A stretch of DNA of 64,000 bases, from the NCBI GenBank assembly GCA_021828475.1, contig JAJZIY010000001.1, positions 101,715 through 165,714 on the forward strand. Direction: 5' to 3'. Positions within the stretch are counted from its first letter, which is position 1, and each line of letters opens with the position of its first letter. Of this stretch, positions 19,231-28,213 are shown in pieces. The notes under the pieces were generated by a model. It did not search any database. It was not told the origin of the DNA and was given only the letters and a program-made list of their open reading frames with translations. Both the position numbers and the translations under genes were made by a program. This DNA is from Actinomycetes bacterium. GTDB lineage: Bacteria; Actinomycetota; Acidimicrobiia; Acidimicrobiales; Palsa-688.

Positions 19231-20292
19231 GTGCAAGTCGTCTACTACCCCGGCGCTACGTGCCGTCCCGGCGGGACAGGCGGCGGTGCCGGGGGCTTGG
19301 ACCTGCCTGGCGGCACGGTGGTGACCATCGGAGCGTTCGACGGTGTGCACGTCGGGCACCGCCGCCTCATCGACAGGGCGCGGCGCGCTGCCTCCGACAT
19401 CGGTGCCTCCGTGGCTGTGGTGACCTTCGACCGCCACCCGGCCAGCGTGGTCCGGCCCGGGTCGGCGCCCCTGCTCCTGACCGACCTCGAGTACCGCCTG
19501 GCGCTGCTGGACGAGGCCGGTGCCGACCTGGTGCTCGTCCTGGTGTTCGACGAGGAGCGTGCCATGGAGCCGGCCGAGGACTTCGTGTCCGAGGTCCTCG
19601 TGGGGTGCCTGCGTGCCAGGGCCGTGGTGGTGGGCCACGACTTCCACTTCGGGCGGCACCGGGAGGGCGACGTGCCCCTCCTTCAGCGGATGGGGGCGCG
19701 GATGGGCTTCGACGTCACCGGCATGAGGCTCTGGTCGGCGGGCGCCAGGCCGGGGGCCGCGGCCGGCGGGCAGGACGCGGAGGTCCCCACGGCAGTCACA
19801 GACGAGCCGGTCTCGTCGACCCGCATCAGGCGCTTGCTGGCCGCAGGCGAGGTCAGCGAGGCGGCGTTACTGTTGGGCCGTTGGCACCGGTTGTCCGGCG
19901 TCGTCAGCCACGGGGACAAGCGCGGGCGTGAGCTCGGCTTCCCGACGGCCAACCTGGCCGTGCCTGCGGAGATGCAGCTGTGTGGCGACGGTGTCTACGC
20001 CGGTTGGTACCTGCGCCCCGACGGCACCCGGCACCAGACAGCGCTCTCGGTCGGCCGCCAGCCCACGTTCTACACGGACCGGCAGTTCTCCCTGGTCGAG
20101 GCCTACCTGCTCGACTTCCAGGGCGACCTCTACGACGAGGTCGGCACCGTCGAGCTGGTGGCCCGCCTGCGGGGCCAGGAGAAGTTCGCCTCCGTCGAGG
20201 CGCTGGTCGACCAGATGGCGGCTGACGTGGCCCGGACCCGCCAGGCCTTGGCGTCCGTCGGCACCACGCCGGGCGGGCGTTGTCGCTTTTGA
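19231..20292 (+). CDS. ribF: Bifunctional riboflavin kinase/FAD synthetase
   Basis: 353 residues from the GTG at 19231; the frame is open to 19186 but the earlier codons lack family similarity. FAD synthetase domain: TIGAFDGVHVGHRRLI carries the HxGH nucleotidyltransferase motif, and SSTRIRRLL the later conserved segment. Riboflavin kinase domain: GVVSHGDKRGRELGFPTANL and the FSLVEAYLLDF segment. A Gly/Ala insertion near residues 170-185 is not usual. It makes FMN and FAD from riboflavin. The position before rpsO and pnp is common in bacteria. Confidence 0.95.
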   Translation: MQVVYYPGATCRPGGTGGGAGGLDLPGGTVVTIGAFDGVHVGHRRLIDRARRAASDIGASVAVVTFDRHPASVVRPGSAPLLLTDLEYRLALLDEAGADLVLVLVFDEERAMEPAEDFVSEVLVGCLRARAVVVGHDFHFGRHREGDVPLLQRMGARMGFDVTGMRLWSAGARPGAAAGGQDAEVPTAVTDEPVSSTRIRRLLAAGEVSEAALLLGRWHRLSGVVSHGDKRGRELGFPTANLAVPAEMQLCGDGVYAGWYLRPDGTRHQTALSVGRQPTFYTDRQFSLVEAYLLDFQGDLYDEVGTVELVARLRGQEKFASVEALVDQMAADVARTRQALASVGTTPGGRCRF

Positions 20293-20436
20293 CCGGTCCT
20301 GGCTGCTAGGATACGGCTGGCGTTGTGCCGAGGCAGCTTGCCCGTGCCTCCAGGTCCTCTTGGAACGGCCCGAGCGAGTGCTGGCCGGCGCCTTTGTTCT
20401 GTTCGTACGACAGCCCAGCCAAGGACCGATAACAGC

Positions 20437-20694
20437 ATGGCCGACAAAGCAGCCACGATCGAGACGTACCGCCTCCACGAGACCGACACCGGCTCGCCGG
20501 AGGTGCAGGTGGCCATTTTGAGCGAGCGCATCGCCCACCTGACCGAGCACCTGAAGGTCAACAAGCACGACCACCACTCGCGCCGCGGGCTGATGGTCCT
20601 GATCGGGCGCCGGCGCAGGTTGTTGGACTATGTCCGCAACAACGACGTCGAGCGTTACCGCGAGCTCATCGGGCGGTTGGGCCTTCGTCGCTGA
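20437..20694 (+). CDS. rpsO: 30S ribosomal protein S15
   Basis: 85 residues, typical of S15. [19 protein letters not shown] and [15 protein letters not shown] sequence (here [19 protein letters not shown]) are the family signatures that bind 16S rRNA and S8/S6-S18. The ATG at 20437 gives the normal N-terminus; an open frame upstream is not used. TAGGAT at 20307-20312 could be a -10 element for it. It is followed 227 bp later by pnp, the standard rpsO-pnp order; the spacer contains a short GC hairpin (20775-20789). Confidence 0.97.
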   Translation: MADKAATIETYRLHETDTGSPEVQVAILSERIAHLTEHLKVNKHDHHSRRGLMVLIGRRRRLLDYVRNNDVERYRELIGRLGLRR

Positions 20695-20921
20695 ACTTGG
20701 CCTGAGGGGCAGGCTGTGGTCAGCTGCCAGTCGAGGGCTTCCCTGCGTCGCTGCGGAGCCGGTGCGCCGTTCGGCCCGCCCGGGGCGGGTGGGGGAGGTC
20801 GTCAACTGACAACTGGCCGGGACCCGCTCCTTGGTCCGCAGGGCCGCCGTCCTGGCGAGCCCTCTCTCAGTGGTCGTCGGCGAGTGCCGGCGGCCACGGC
20901 CGAAAGGAGAACATCACTTCA

Positions 20922-23324
20922 ATGGGGGAACCCTTTTCCGTTTCCACCCCTGTCTCTGGCACGTCCAGGGCCCTGAGCTTCGAGACGGGCCTCCTCGCCC
21001 CGCAGTCGCAGGGCGCCGTCGTAGGCCGCATCGGGGACACGGTCGTGCTGGCCACGGCCAACGCCGCCTCCAACGCCCCCGAGGGCATCGACTTCTTTCC
21101 TCTCACGGTCGACGTGGAGGAGCGGATGTACGCAGCGGGCAAGATCCCGGGCTCGTTCTTCCGCCGGGAAGGCCGTCCCACGGAGAGCGCCATTCTCACT
21201 GCCAGGCTGATCGACAGGCCTCTGCGGCCGTCCTTCGCAGACGGCTACCGCAACGAGACGCAGGTAGTGTGCACGATCCTCGGTGCCGATCAGGTCAACC
21301 CGCACGACATCGTCGCCATGAACGCGGCAAGCGCCGCCCTCATGATCTCGGGCCTCCCCTTCGAGGGCCCCATAGGGGCAGTGCGCGTCGCCTATTCCCA
21401 GGAAGGCAAGTGGCTGCCCCACCCCACCTACCAGGAGGGCGACGAGTCGACCTTCGAGCTGGTGGTGGCCGGCCGGGCGCTCCCCGACGGCGATGTCGCG
21501 ATCATGATGGTCGAGGCCGGCGGCTCCGAGAAGGCCTGGGCCTACTACCAGGCCGGAGCCCCCAAGGTGACCGAGGAGGTCATAGCCGAGGGGCTGGAGG
21601 CGGCCAAGGTCTGGATCAAGGAGTCGGTCGACCTTCAGCTCGAGCTACGAAAGGTCGCCGGGTCCCGCGCCCCCCTGGCGTTCCAGCCCAAACGCGACTA
21701 CGGCCAGGATGTCTTCGAGCGGGTCGAGGCTCTCGGTGCGGAGCGCATAGGCAGGATCACCACCATCTCGCTCAAGTCCGAGCGTGAGGCAGCGCTGTCC
21801 GAGGCGGCCGCCGAGCTGCAGGAGCAGATGGCAGCGGAGTTCGCGGGACGGGAGAAGGAGATCTCCAACGCCGTGCGCTCGCTGACCAAGAAGGTCGTGC
21901 GCCAGCGCATCGTCGCGGAGGGCCTGCGTATCGACGGGCGCGGGACCCGGGACCTCCGGCCCCTCTCGGCTCAGGTCGGGCTGGTCCCGACTGCCCACGG
22001 CTCGGGCCTGTTCCAGCGGGGCGAGACCCAGGTGCTCAACGTCGCCACGCTCGGCATGCCCCGCATGGACCAGCTCCTGGACACCATCGGCACGGACGAG
22101 AAGAAGCGGTACATGCACCACTACAACATGCCGCCCTACGCTAACGGCGAAGTCGGCAGGGTGGGCAGTCCCAAGCGCCGGGAGATCGGCCACGGCCTCC
22201 TGGCAGAGCGCGCCCTGCTCCCGGTAGTGCCCTCGTTCGAGGAGTTCCCGTACGCCCTGCGACTGGTCTCGGAGGTCCTCTCGTCCAACGGGTCCACGTC
22301 GATGGCGTCGGTGTGCGCCTCGACGCTGTCGTTGATGGATGCGGGGGTGCCCATCAAGGCCCCGGTGGCGGGCATAGCGATGGGCCTGGTCAAGCACGAT
22401 GACAGCTATGTCACCCTCACCGACATCCTCGGGGCGGAGGACGCGTTCGGCGACATGGACTTCAAGGTGGCCGGACCGGCCGACTTCGTCACCGCACTGC
22501 AGCTCGACACCAAGATCGACGGCCTACCCGCCAGTGTGCTGGCCGAGGCCCTCCGCCAGGCCCGTGATGCCCGCATGATCATCCTGGGCGTCATGGACAA
22601 GGCCATCAGCGAGCCGCGCGCCGAGGTGCGCGACACAGCCCCCAAGATCGTGACCATCGAGATCCCTATGGACAAGATCGGCGAGGTCATCGGGCCCAAG
22701 GGCAAGATGATCAACTCGATCCAGCAGGAGACCGGTGCCGACATCAGTGTCGACGACAACGGTGTCGTCGGCACTGTCACCGTCGGTGCTCGCGAAGGCG
22801 CGGCGGTCAAGGAGGCCCTCCGGCGTATCGAGCTCATCCTCGACCCGCCCAAGGCCGAGCTCGGTGCCATCTACCGTGGCAAGGTCGTCAACATCACCAA
22901 GTTCGGGGCGTTCGTCAACATCCTGCCTGGGCGTGACGGCTTGGTCCACATCTCCAAGCTGTCGAAGCTGTCGGCCGGCAAGCGGGTCGAGCGCGTCGAA
23001 GACGTGCTCAGCCTGGGTGACGAGTTCGACGTACACGTCGACGACATCGACCCGGTGGGCAAGATCTCGCTCTCCCTCGAAGCCGGGGAGGTGGCTGGCG
23101 GAGCGGCCGCCGTTGAGGCCCCGGCGGGTGGGCGCTCGGCTGACCCCGAGACCGTGTCCTTCGAGGACTCCTGGGAGGAAGAGGCCCGCTCGACCTTCGG
23201 TGACCTCGGCCCCGCCTCGGCGGGGACCGAGCCCGGCGGGGCTGGCCCCCGCGGCCAGCGTGAGCGCGGCGGCGAGGTTCGTGGGGGGCAGGGACCGCGC
23301 CGCAACCCGCGCCGGCGCCACTGA
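20922..23324 (+). CDS. pnp: Polyribonucleotide nucleotidyltransferase
   Basis: 800 residues. AAAGGAG lies upstream of the ATG. Two RNase PH-like domains (about 10-230 and 320-560) are separated by an alpha-helical domain; then KH (about 575-640, [16 protein letters not shown]), S1 (about 648-715, [19 protein letters not shown]) and a charged Gly/Arg-rich tail of about 80 residues. The tail makes it longer than the usual ~700-750. It degrades RNA from the 3' end using phosphate and can add tails. The leader of about 225 bp between rpsO and pnp is where autoregulation occurs in other bacteria; a short hairpin is visible but nothing conclusive. Confidence 0.97.
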   Translation: MGEPFSVSTPVSGTSRALSFETGLLAPQSQGAVVGRIGDTVVLATANAASNAPEGIDFFPLTVDVEERMYAAGKIPGSFFRREGRPTESAILTARLIDRPLRPSFADGYRNETQVVCTILGADQVNPHDIVAMNAASAALMISGLPFEGPIGAVRVAYSQEGKWLPHPTYQEGDESTFELVVAGRALPDGDVAIMMVEAGGSEKAWAYYQAGAPKVTEEVIAEGLEAAKVWIKESVDLQLELRKVAGSRAPLAFQPKRDYGQDVFERVEALGAERIGRITTISLKSEREAALSEAAAELQEQMAAEFAGREKEISNAVRSLTKKVVRQRIVAEGLRIDGRGTRDLRPLSAQVGLVPTAHGSGLFQRGETQVLNVATLGMPRMDQLLDTIGTDEKKRYMHHYNMPPYANGEVGRVGSPKRREIGHGLLAERALLPVVPSFEEFPYALRLVSEVLSSNGSTSMASVCASTLSLMDAGVPIKAPVAGIAMGLVKHDDSYVTLTDILGAEDAFGDMDFKVAGPADFVTALQLDTKIDGLPASVLAEALRQARDARMIILGVMDKAISEPRAEVRDTAPKIVTIEIPMDKIGEVIGPKGKMINSIQQETGADISVDDNGVVGTVTVGAREGAAVKEALRRIELILDPPKAELGAIYRGKVVNITKFGAFVNILPGRDGLVHISKLSKLSAGKRVERVEDVLSLGDEFDVHVDDIDPVGKISLSLEAGEVAGGAAAVEAPAGGRSADPETVSFEDSWEEEARSTFGDLGPASAGTEPGGAGPRGQRERGGEVRGGQGPRRNPRRRH

Positions 23325-23346
23325 TCGCCCCGATGGGGGATGCACA

Positions 23347-23369
23347 GACCGGGCCCCTGGGGCCCGGTC
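23347..23369. terminator. Strong GC hairpin just upstream of the M16 peptidase
   Basis: Perfect 10-bp stem GACCGGGCCC / GGGCCCGGTC with a 3-nt loop, starting 22 bases after the pnp stop and ending 8 bases before the ATG at 23378. It may end pnp transcription or control the peptidase start. If translation began at the earlier ATG (23333) the hairpin would be inside the coding sequence. Confidence 0.5.
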
Positions 23370-23377
23370 CCGGTCAC

Positions 23378-24664
23378 ATGTCCGAGCACGTGGAGACCAC
23401 CGTCGTCGACGGTGGCCTCACCGTCGTCACCGAGCACATGCCGGACGTGCTGTCCGTGAGCCTCGGTTTCTGGGTCGGCACCGGGTCGGTCGACGAGCCG
23501 GAACAGATCGCCGGGGCATCGCACTTCCTGGAGCACCTGCTCTTCAAGGGCACTGAGCTCCGCAGCGCCCGTGACATCGCCGAGCAGGTGGACGCCGTCG
23601 GGGGCGACCTCAACGCCTTCACGACCAAGGAGCACACGGCTTTCTACGTCCGGCTGCTGGCCGATTCGGCCGCCCTGGGCCTCGACATACTCTCGGAGAT
23701 CATCTGGTCGCCCGCCCTGCGTGAGGACGAGCTCGAAGCGGAGCGCCAGGTGATCCTCGAGGAGATCCTCATGCACGGGGACGAGCCCGCCGAAGAGGTG
23801 CACGACGTCTTCAACAGCGCCATGTACCCCGGGCACCCGCTCGGGCGTGACGTGCTCGGCCTGGAGGAGACCGTGCGCGCCGCCAGGCGGGCCGACATCG
23901 CCGAGTTCCACCGGCTCCACTACCGGACGGGCAACGTCGTCGTGACGGCGGCGGGGCGTGTGAGCCATCAGGAGATAGTCGAGGGTGTCGCCGCCCGCCT
24001 CGACCGGGCCTTCGGGGAGGTCGGTCGGGACCTGCTCCTCGGCGGGGGGCCACCTGGCCGCCACGTGCCCGACAGCCCTCCCATGTCCCGCCTGGTCGTC
24101 AACCGGCCGACGGAGCAGGCGCACATAGTGGTGGGGATGCAGGGGTTCCGTCGGGACCATCCGGACCGCCAGGTCCTCAATGTCCTGGACCACATACTCG
24201 GAGGCGGCATGTCGAGCCGCTTGTTCCAGGAGATCCGCGAGAAGCGGGGCCTCGCGTACAGCGTCTACTCGTACCGGTCGGGCTACGAGGGCACGGGGGA
24301 CTTCGCCGTCTACGCCGGGACAGCTCCGTCTCGCGCCCGGGAGGTCGTGCGGATCGTCACGGAGGAGCTGGACAGGATGGCGGCGCAAGGTCCGACCGGA
24401 GCCGAACTGGAGGCGGCAAAGACCCATATACGCGGGGCCACCGCTCTGGGCCTCGAGGACTCCGGTGCACGTATGAGCCGCTTGGGCCGCGCTCGGTTGG
24501 CTCACGGCAGGGTGCCGTCCCTGGCCGAGCTGGAAGCCCAGGTCCAGGCTGTGACCGTCGAGGATCTGTCCAGGGTCGCCGGCGAGGTGCTCGGTGGCAC
24601 GCGCAGCCTGGTGGTGCTGGGCCCGTTCGAGGACGACGCTGTGGCGGAGTGGCAACGGCAATGA
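23378..24664 (+). CDS. M16-family zinc metallopeptidase (processing protease-like)
   Basis: 428 residues from the ATG at 23378; an in-frame ATG at 23333 would add a Gly/Pro-rich stretch that spans the hairpin and is less likely. The inverted zinc motif HFLEHLLFKGT (HxxEH) lies near residue 50, with the downstream Glu in the ERQVILEEI segment near 125. The second half (IVVGMQGFRRD, then RGLAYSVYSY) is the inactive M16 half-domain. It follows pnp as in mycobacteria (pepR). Members are cytoplasmic or membrane-associated peptidases; the substrate is unknown. The stop overlaps the dapB start (ATGA). Confidence 0.92.
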   Translation: MSEHVETTVVDGGLTVVTEHMPDVLSVSLGFWVGTGSVDEPEQIAGASHFLEHLLFKGTELRSARDIAEQVDAVGGDLNAFTTKEHTAFYVRLLADSAALGLDILSEIIWSPALREDELEAERQVILEEILMHGDEPAEEVHDVFNSAMYPGHPLGRDVLGLEETVRAARRADIAEFHRLHYRTGNVVVTAAGRVSHQEIVEGVAARLDRAFGEVGRDLLLGGGPPGRHVPDSPPMSRLVVNRPTEQAHIVVGMQGFRRDHPDRQVLNVLDHILGGGMSSRLFQEIREKRGLAYSVYSYRSGYEGTGDFAVYAGTAPSRAREVVRIVTEELDRMAAQGPTGAELEAAKTHIRGATALGLEDSGARMSRLGRARLAHGRVPSLAELEAQVQAVTVEDLSRVAGEVLGGTRSLVVLGPFEDDAVAEWQRQ

Positions 24665-25488
24665 GCGGGCCGGCTCCGGCCGCTAGCCCCGTCAGGGTGG
24701 CCGTGCTGGGTGCGATGGGGCGCATGGGCCAGGCCGTGTGCCGCGCCGTGGACGCCGAGGTCGGCCTTGCGCTCGTAGCCGCGGTGGACAGTGGTCGCCC
24801 AGGCGAACCGGTGGGCGTCGGTGGCCTGGTCTCGGCGGCCTCGCCGGGCGTGCTGCTCGACGCAGGAGCGCAGGTGGCCGTCGACTTCACGGTGCCCGCC
24901 GCTGCGCTCCCCAATGCCCTGTGGTGCGCCGGCCACGGGTTGCACTGCGTTGTCGGTACCACCGGGTTCGGGGCGGAGGGCCTCGAGGCCATGCGGGCGG
25001 CGTTCGCTCCGGGGCCTGCCAACTGCATCGTCGCACCCAACTTCGCCATCGGGGCGGTCCTCATGATGCGCTTCGCCGAGATGGCTGCGCCCTGGTTCGA
25101 CGCTGTCGAGATCGTGGAGCTGCACCATGACGGCAAGCTCGACGCGCCTTCAGGTACCTCGTTGCTCACGGCGCAGCGGGTGGCCGCTGCCCGGGGCGCA
25201 GCGGCTCGGCGTACCGCTCCGGCTGACGCAGCGGCCGACCCTGCGCCGGGCGCCGAACCCGCGGCCAGGGGCCAGGCGGTTGCGCCCGGGGTCCACGTGC
25301 ACTCGGTACGGCTCCGGGGCCTGGTGGCCCACCAGGAGGTACTGCTGGGCACGGCAGGTCAGGTCCTCACACTGCGCCACGACTCCCTCGACCGTGCGTC
25401 CTTCATGCCCGGAGTAGTGCTGGCAGTACGCGAAGTCCCCGGGCGCCGGGGGCTGACGGTTGGCTTGGAGAGCCTGCTCGGTCTCTGA
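24661..25488 (+). CDS. dapB: 4-hydroxy-tetrahydrodipicolinate reductase
   Basis: 275 residues. The ATG overlaps the peptidase stop (ATGA). GAMGRMGQAVCRAV is the nucleotide-binding loop; VDFTVPAAAL and GTTGFGAEGL are conserved DapB strands; ELHHDGKLDAPSGTS holds the substrate-binding and catalytic His/Lys motif. A short Ala/Pro-rich insertion (about residues 180-205) follows the catalytic loop. The enzyme reduces HTPA to tetrahydrodipicolinate with NAD(P)H in lysine/DAP synthesis. dapA follows 80 bp downstream. Confidence 0.96.
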   Translation: MSGPAPAASPVRVAVLGAMGRMGQAVCRAVDAEVGLALVAAVDSGRPGEPVGVGGLVSAASPGVLLDAGAQVAVDFTVPAAALPNALWCAGHGLHCVVGTTGFGAEGLEAMRAAFAPGPANCIVAPNFAIGAVLMMRFAEMAAPWFDAVEIVELHHDGKLDAPSGTSLLTAQRVAAARGAAARRTAPADAAADPAPGAEPAARGQAVAPGVHVHSVRLRGLVAHQEVLLGTAGQVLTLRHDSLDRASFMPGVVLAVREVPGRRGLTVGLESLLGL

Positions 25489-25512
25489 TGGGGTTGGCGT
25501 CCCGCGGCACTC

Positions 25513-25569
25513 GATAGTGTGGACGCCATGCCGACTTCCCCGACGACAGCAATGGCGAGGACGGCCTGA
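25513..25569 (+). promoter_or_regulatory. Possible leaderless promoter and 13-codon ORF before dapA
   Basis: GATAGT at 25513-25518 resembles a -10 element. Nine bases later an ATG (25528) opens a 13-codon frame (MPTSPTTAMARTA) whose TGA overlaps the dapA ATG as TGATG. No good -35 is seen, and dapA has its own GAGGA site at 25557-25561, so the small frame may be chance. Confidence 0.3.
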
Positions 25570-26477
25570 TGCCTGCGCCCGGACGCTTCGGTTCGGTCAT
25601 CTGCGCCATGGTCACCCCTTTCAGGGACGACGGGAGCCTCGATCTCCCAGGCGCCAGGCGTTTGGCCCGCTGGCTGGTGGACAACGGCAACGATGCTCTG
25701 GTGCTGGCCGGTACCACCGGTGAGGGTGCGGGCCTGAGCGACGAAGAGGCGGTGGAGTTGTGGCGGGCGGTGCGCTCCGCCGTGAGCGTGCCCGTGATCG
25801 CCGGGACCGGCACGGCCAGCACCGAGCACACCGTAGCCCTGACAAGGGCGGCTGCAGCGGCGGGAGCTGACGCTGTGCTCGTGGTCACGCCGTACTACGT
25901 GCGCCCCTCACAGGCGGGCGTGGCGGCCCACATGCGCGCGGTGGCGGCTGCCACGGCGCTGCCGGTGCTGGCCTACGACATACCCAAGCGCACCGGGCGG
26001 GAGCTGGCGGAGTCGACGATGCTCGAGCTGGCGGCCGAGGGCGTGCTCGCCGGGGTGAAGGATGCGGCCGGCTCGCCGGCAGCCACAGCGGCGCTGCTGT
26101 CACGGGCTCCGTCCGGCTTCGAGGTGTACAGCGGCGACGACGCCTGCACGCTGCCGCTACTGGCGGTGGGCGCAGTCGGCATCGTGAGCGTGGCGTCGCA
26201 CTGGGCCGGGCTGCAAATGAGCGAGATGGTGGCCTCGTTCACCAAGGGAGACGTGGAGGCGGCAGCGGCTGTGAACGCAAGGTTGGTCCCGTCGTGGGAG
26301 TACGAGACGAGTGACAGCGCCCCCAACCCGCTGCCGACGAAGGCCATGATGCGCGTCCTCGGCCTGCCGGCGGGCCAGTGCCGCCTGCCGATGGGGCCGG
26401 CGCCGGAGGGCTTGGAGGAGCGGGCGCGCCAAGTTTGGGCGCAGCTGCAGCAGCGGCCCTTCGCCCCGGTCGCCTGA
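25569..26477 (+). CDS. dapA: 4-hydroxy-tetrahydrodipicolinate synthase
   Basis: 302 residues. TIM-barrel enzyme: the Schiff-base lysine is in LAGVKDAAG near residue 163, the catalytic Tyr in VTPYYVRPSQ near 135, and GTTGEGAGLSDEE near 50 forms the pyruvate-binding loop. It condenses pyruvate with aspartate semialdehyde. GAGGA lies 7 bases before the ATG. Its stop overlaps the RNase J start (TGATG), the same dapA-rnj order found in mycobacteria and streptomycetes. Confidence 0.96.
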   Translation: MPAPGRFGSVICAMVTPFRDDGSLDLPGARRLARWLVDNGNDALVLAGTTGEGAGLSDEEAVELWRAVRSAVSVPVIAGTGTASTEHTVALTRAAAAAGADAVLVVTPYYVRPSQAGVAAHMRAVAAATALPVLAYDIPKRTGRELAESTMLELAAEGVLAGVKDAAGSPAATAALLSRAPSGFEVYSGDDACTLPLLAVGAVGIVSVASHWAGLQMSEMVASFTKGDVEAAAAVNARLVPSWEYETSDSAPNPLPTKAMMRVLGLPAGQCRLPMGPAPEGLEERARQVWAQLQQRPFAPVA

Positions 26478-28159
26478 TGGCAACCGTAAGCGAGCAATCG
26501 CCGCTGCGCATAGCCTTCCTCGGCGGCCTGGGCGAGATCGGCCGCAACTGCGCGTGGTTCGAGCTCGACGGCAAGGCGGTCCTGGTCGACTGCGGCCTCA
26601 TGTTCCCCGAGCCGGAGATGCCGGGGGTCGACCTGGTCCTGCCGGACTTCACCTACGTCATCGAAAACAGGGACCGGTTGGTTGGTTGCCTGCTCACGCA
26701 CGGCCACGAGGACCATTGCGGCGGTCTGGCCTACCTCCTGCGCGAGGTGAGCTTCCCCATCTACGGCTCCGAGTTGTGCCTCGGCCTGGCTCGCAACCGC
26801 ATCGAGGAGGCGGGCCTGCTCGACCGGACCGAGCTGGTGACCGTACGTGACGGTGAGAGGCGCCGGATCGGCCCCTTCGACGTGGAGTTCGTGCCCGTGG
26901 CCCACTCGGTCCCGCACGGCTTCGCTCTGGCGTTCCACACGCCCCAGGGCGTCGTCCTGCACACGGGGGACTTCAAGCTCGACCTGAACCCGGTCGACGG
27001 CCGCCGCACGGACCTGGGCAGGATAGGGGCGCTCGCGGGCGAGGAGGGGATACGCCTGCTCCTCTCGGACAGCACCAACGCCGAGGAGGACGGCTACAGC
27101 CCTTCGGAGACCAGCATCGGCCGCTCCCTGCTCAGCCTGTTCGAGGCCAACCGGGAGCGCCGGGTCATAGCGGCCTGTTTCGCCAGCCACGTGCACCGCG
27201 TGCAACAGCTCGCCGATGCCGCCGTCGCCTCTGGGCGGATGGTGGCGACCCTGGGCCGCTCGATGGGCCGCAACGTGGCGTACGCGCGTGAGATCGGCCT
27301 GCTCGACATCCCCGAGGACAGGCTGGTGGACATCGAGGTGGCCAGGTCGCTGGCCCCGGAGAAGGTCTGCATCATCTGCACCGGTTCCCAGGGTGAGCCC
27401 ATGTCGGCTCTCGCACTGATGGCCGCCGGCGAGAACCGCTGGGTCAAGGTGGGCGAGAAGGACCTCGTGATCCTGTCGTCGCACGCCATCCCGGGCAACG
27501 AGACCAACGTGGGCAAGGTGATAGACGGGCTCTGCCGTACCGGGGCGGAGGTGGTGCATTCCGGCCTGGCCAAGGTGCATGCCTCGGGGCACGCCATGCG
27601 CGACGAGCTCAAGGTGATGCTGTCGGTGGCCCGGCCCCGGGCGTTCATCCCGGTGCACGGCGAGTTCCGCCACCTGCTGCACCATGCCCGCCTCGCCGTC
27701 CAGATGGGGGTCCCGGAGGAGTCCGTGCTCATCGCGGAGGACGGTGACGTGGTGGAGCTCGACCAGGACCGGGTCGACTTCGTCGGCGAGGTCCCCTCGG
27801 GCTACCTCTACGTCGACGGGATCGTGGGCGACGTCGGGCCAGGCGTGCTCCGGGACCGCCGCATCCTGGCCGAGGAGGGCTTGGTGGTCGTCATCGTCAC
27901 GGTGGACAGCCAGACGGGGACCGTGCTCACGGGCCCGGAGATCATCACGCGCGGTTGGGTCTACGCCCCCGAGGCGGAGAAGCTGCTGGACGAGGCCCGC
28001 GAGGCGGTACTGGCAGCGATCGAGGAGGACGCCGACGGGGACGGCCACGCTGCCGACTTCGAGACGCTCAAGCGGCGGGCGCGTTCGGCCCTCGGGCGCT
28101 TCGTCCACGAGCGCACCCGCCGCCGCCCAATGATCGTGCCGGTTGTGATGGAGGTCTGA
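26477..28159 (+). CDS. rnj: Ribonuclease J
   Basis: 560 residues from the ATG at 26477, which overlaps the dapA stop. Metallo-beta-lactamase fold with THGHEDHCGGL (HxHxDH, near residue 75) and beta-CASP segment; ICTGSQGEPMSAL and ALSSHAIPGNE-like sequence (here SSHAIPGNE), then FIPVHGEFRHL, all RNase J signatures. The C-terminal domain (about 450-560) ends in a basic segment. It is a 5'-3' exo- and endoribonuclease acting in RNA processing. The start chosen drops an open but uninformative upstream stretch inside dapA. Confidence 0.95.
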   Translation: MATVSEQSPLRIAFLGGLGEIGRNCAWFELDGKAVLVDCGLMFPEPEMPGVDLVLPDFTYVIENRDRLVGCLLTHGHEDHCGGLAYLLREVSFPIYGSELCLGLARNRIEEAGLLDRTELVTVRDGERRRIGPFDVEFVPVAHSVPHGFALAFHTPQGVVLHTGDFKLDLNPVDGRRTDLGRIGALAGEEGIRLLLSDSTNAEEDGYSPSETSIGRSLLSLFEANRERRVIAACFASHVHRVQQLADAAVASGRMVATLGRSMGRNVAYAREIGLLDIPEDRLVDIEVARSLAPEKVCIICTGSQGEPMSALALMAAGENRWVKVGEKDLVILSSHAIPGNETNVGKVIDGLCRTGAEVVHSGLAKVHASGHAMRDELKVMLSVARPRAFIPVHGEFRHLLHHARLAVQMGVPEESVLIAEDGDVVELDQDRVDFVGEVPSGYLYVDGIVGDVGPGVLRDRRILAEEGLVVVIVTVDSQTGTVLTGPEIITRGWVYAPEAEKLLDEAREAVLAAIEEDADGDGHAADFETLKRRARSALGRFVHERTRRRPMIVPVVMEV

Positions 28160-28213
28160 GGCCGGGCAGCGCGGCGCCCCTCCACTGTTGGGGCTGGGGC
28201 TGCTGTTAGCGTT

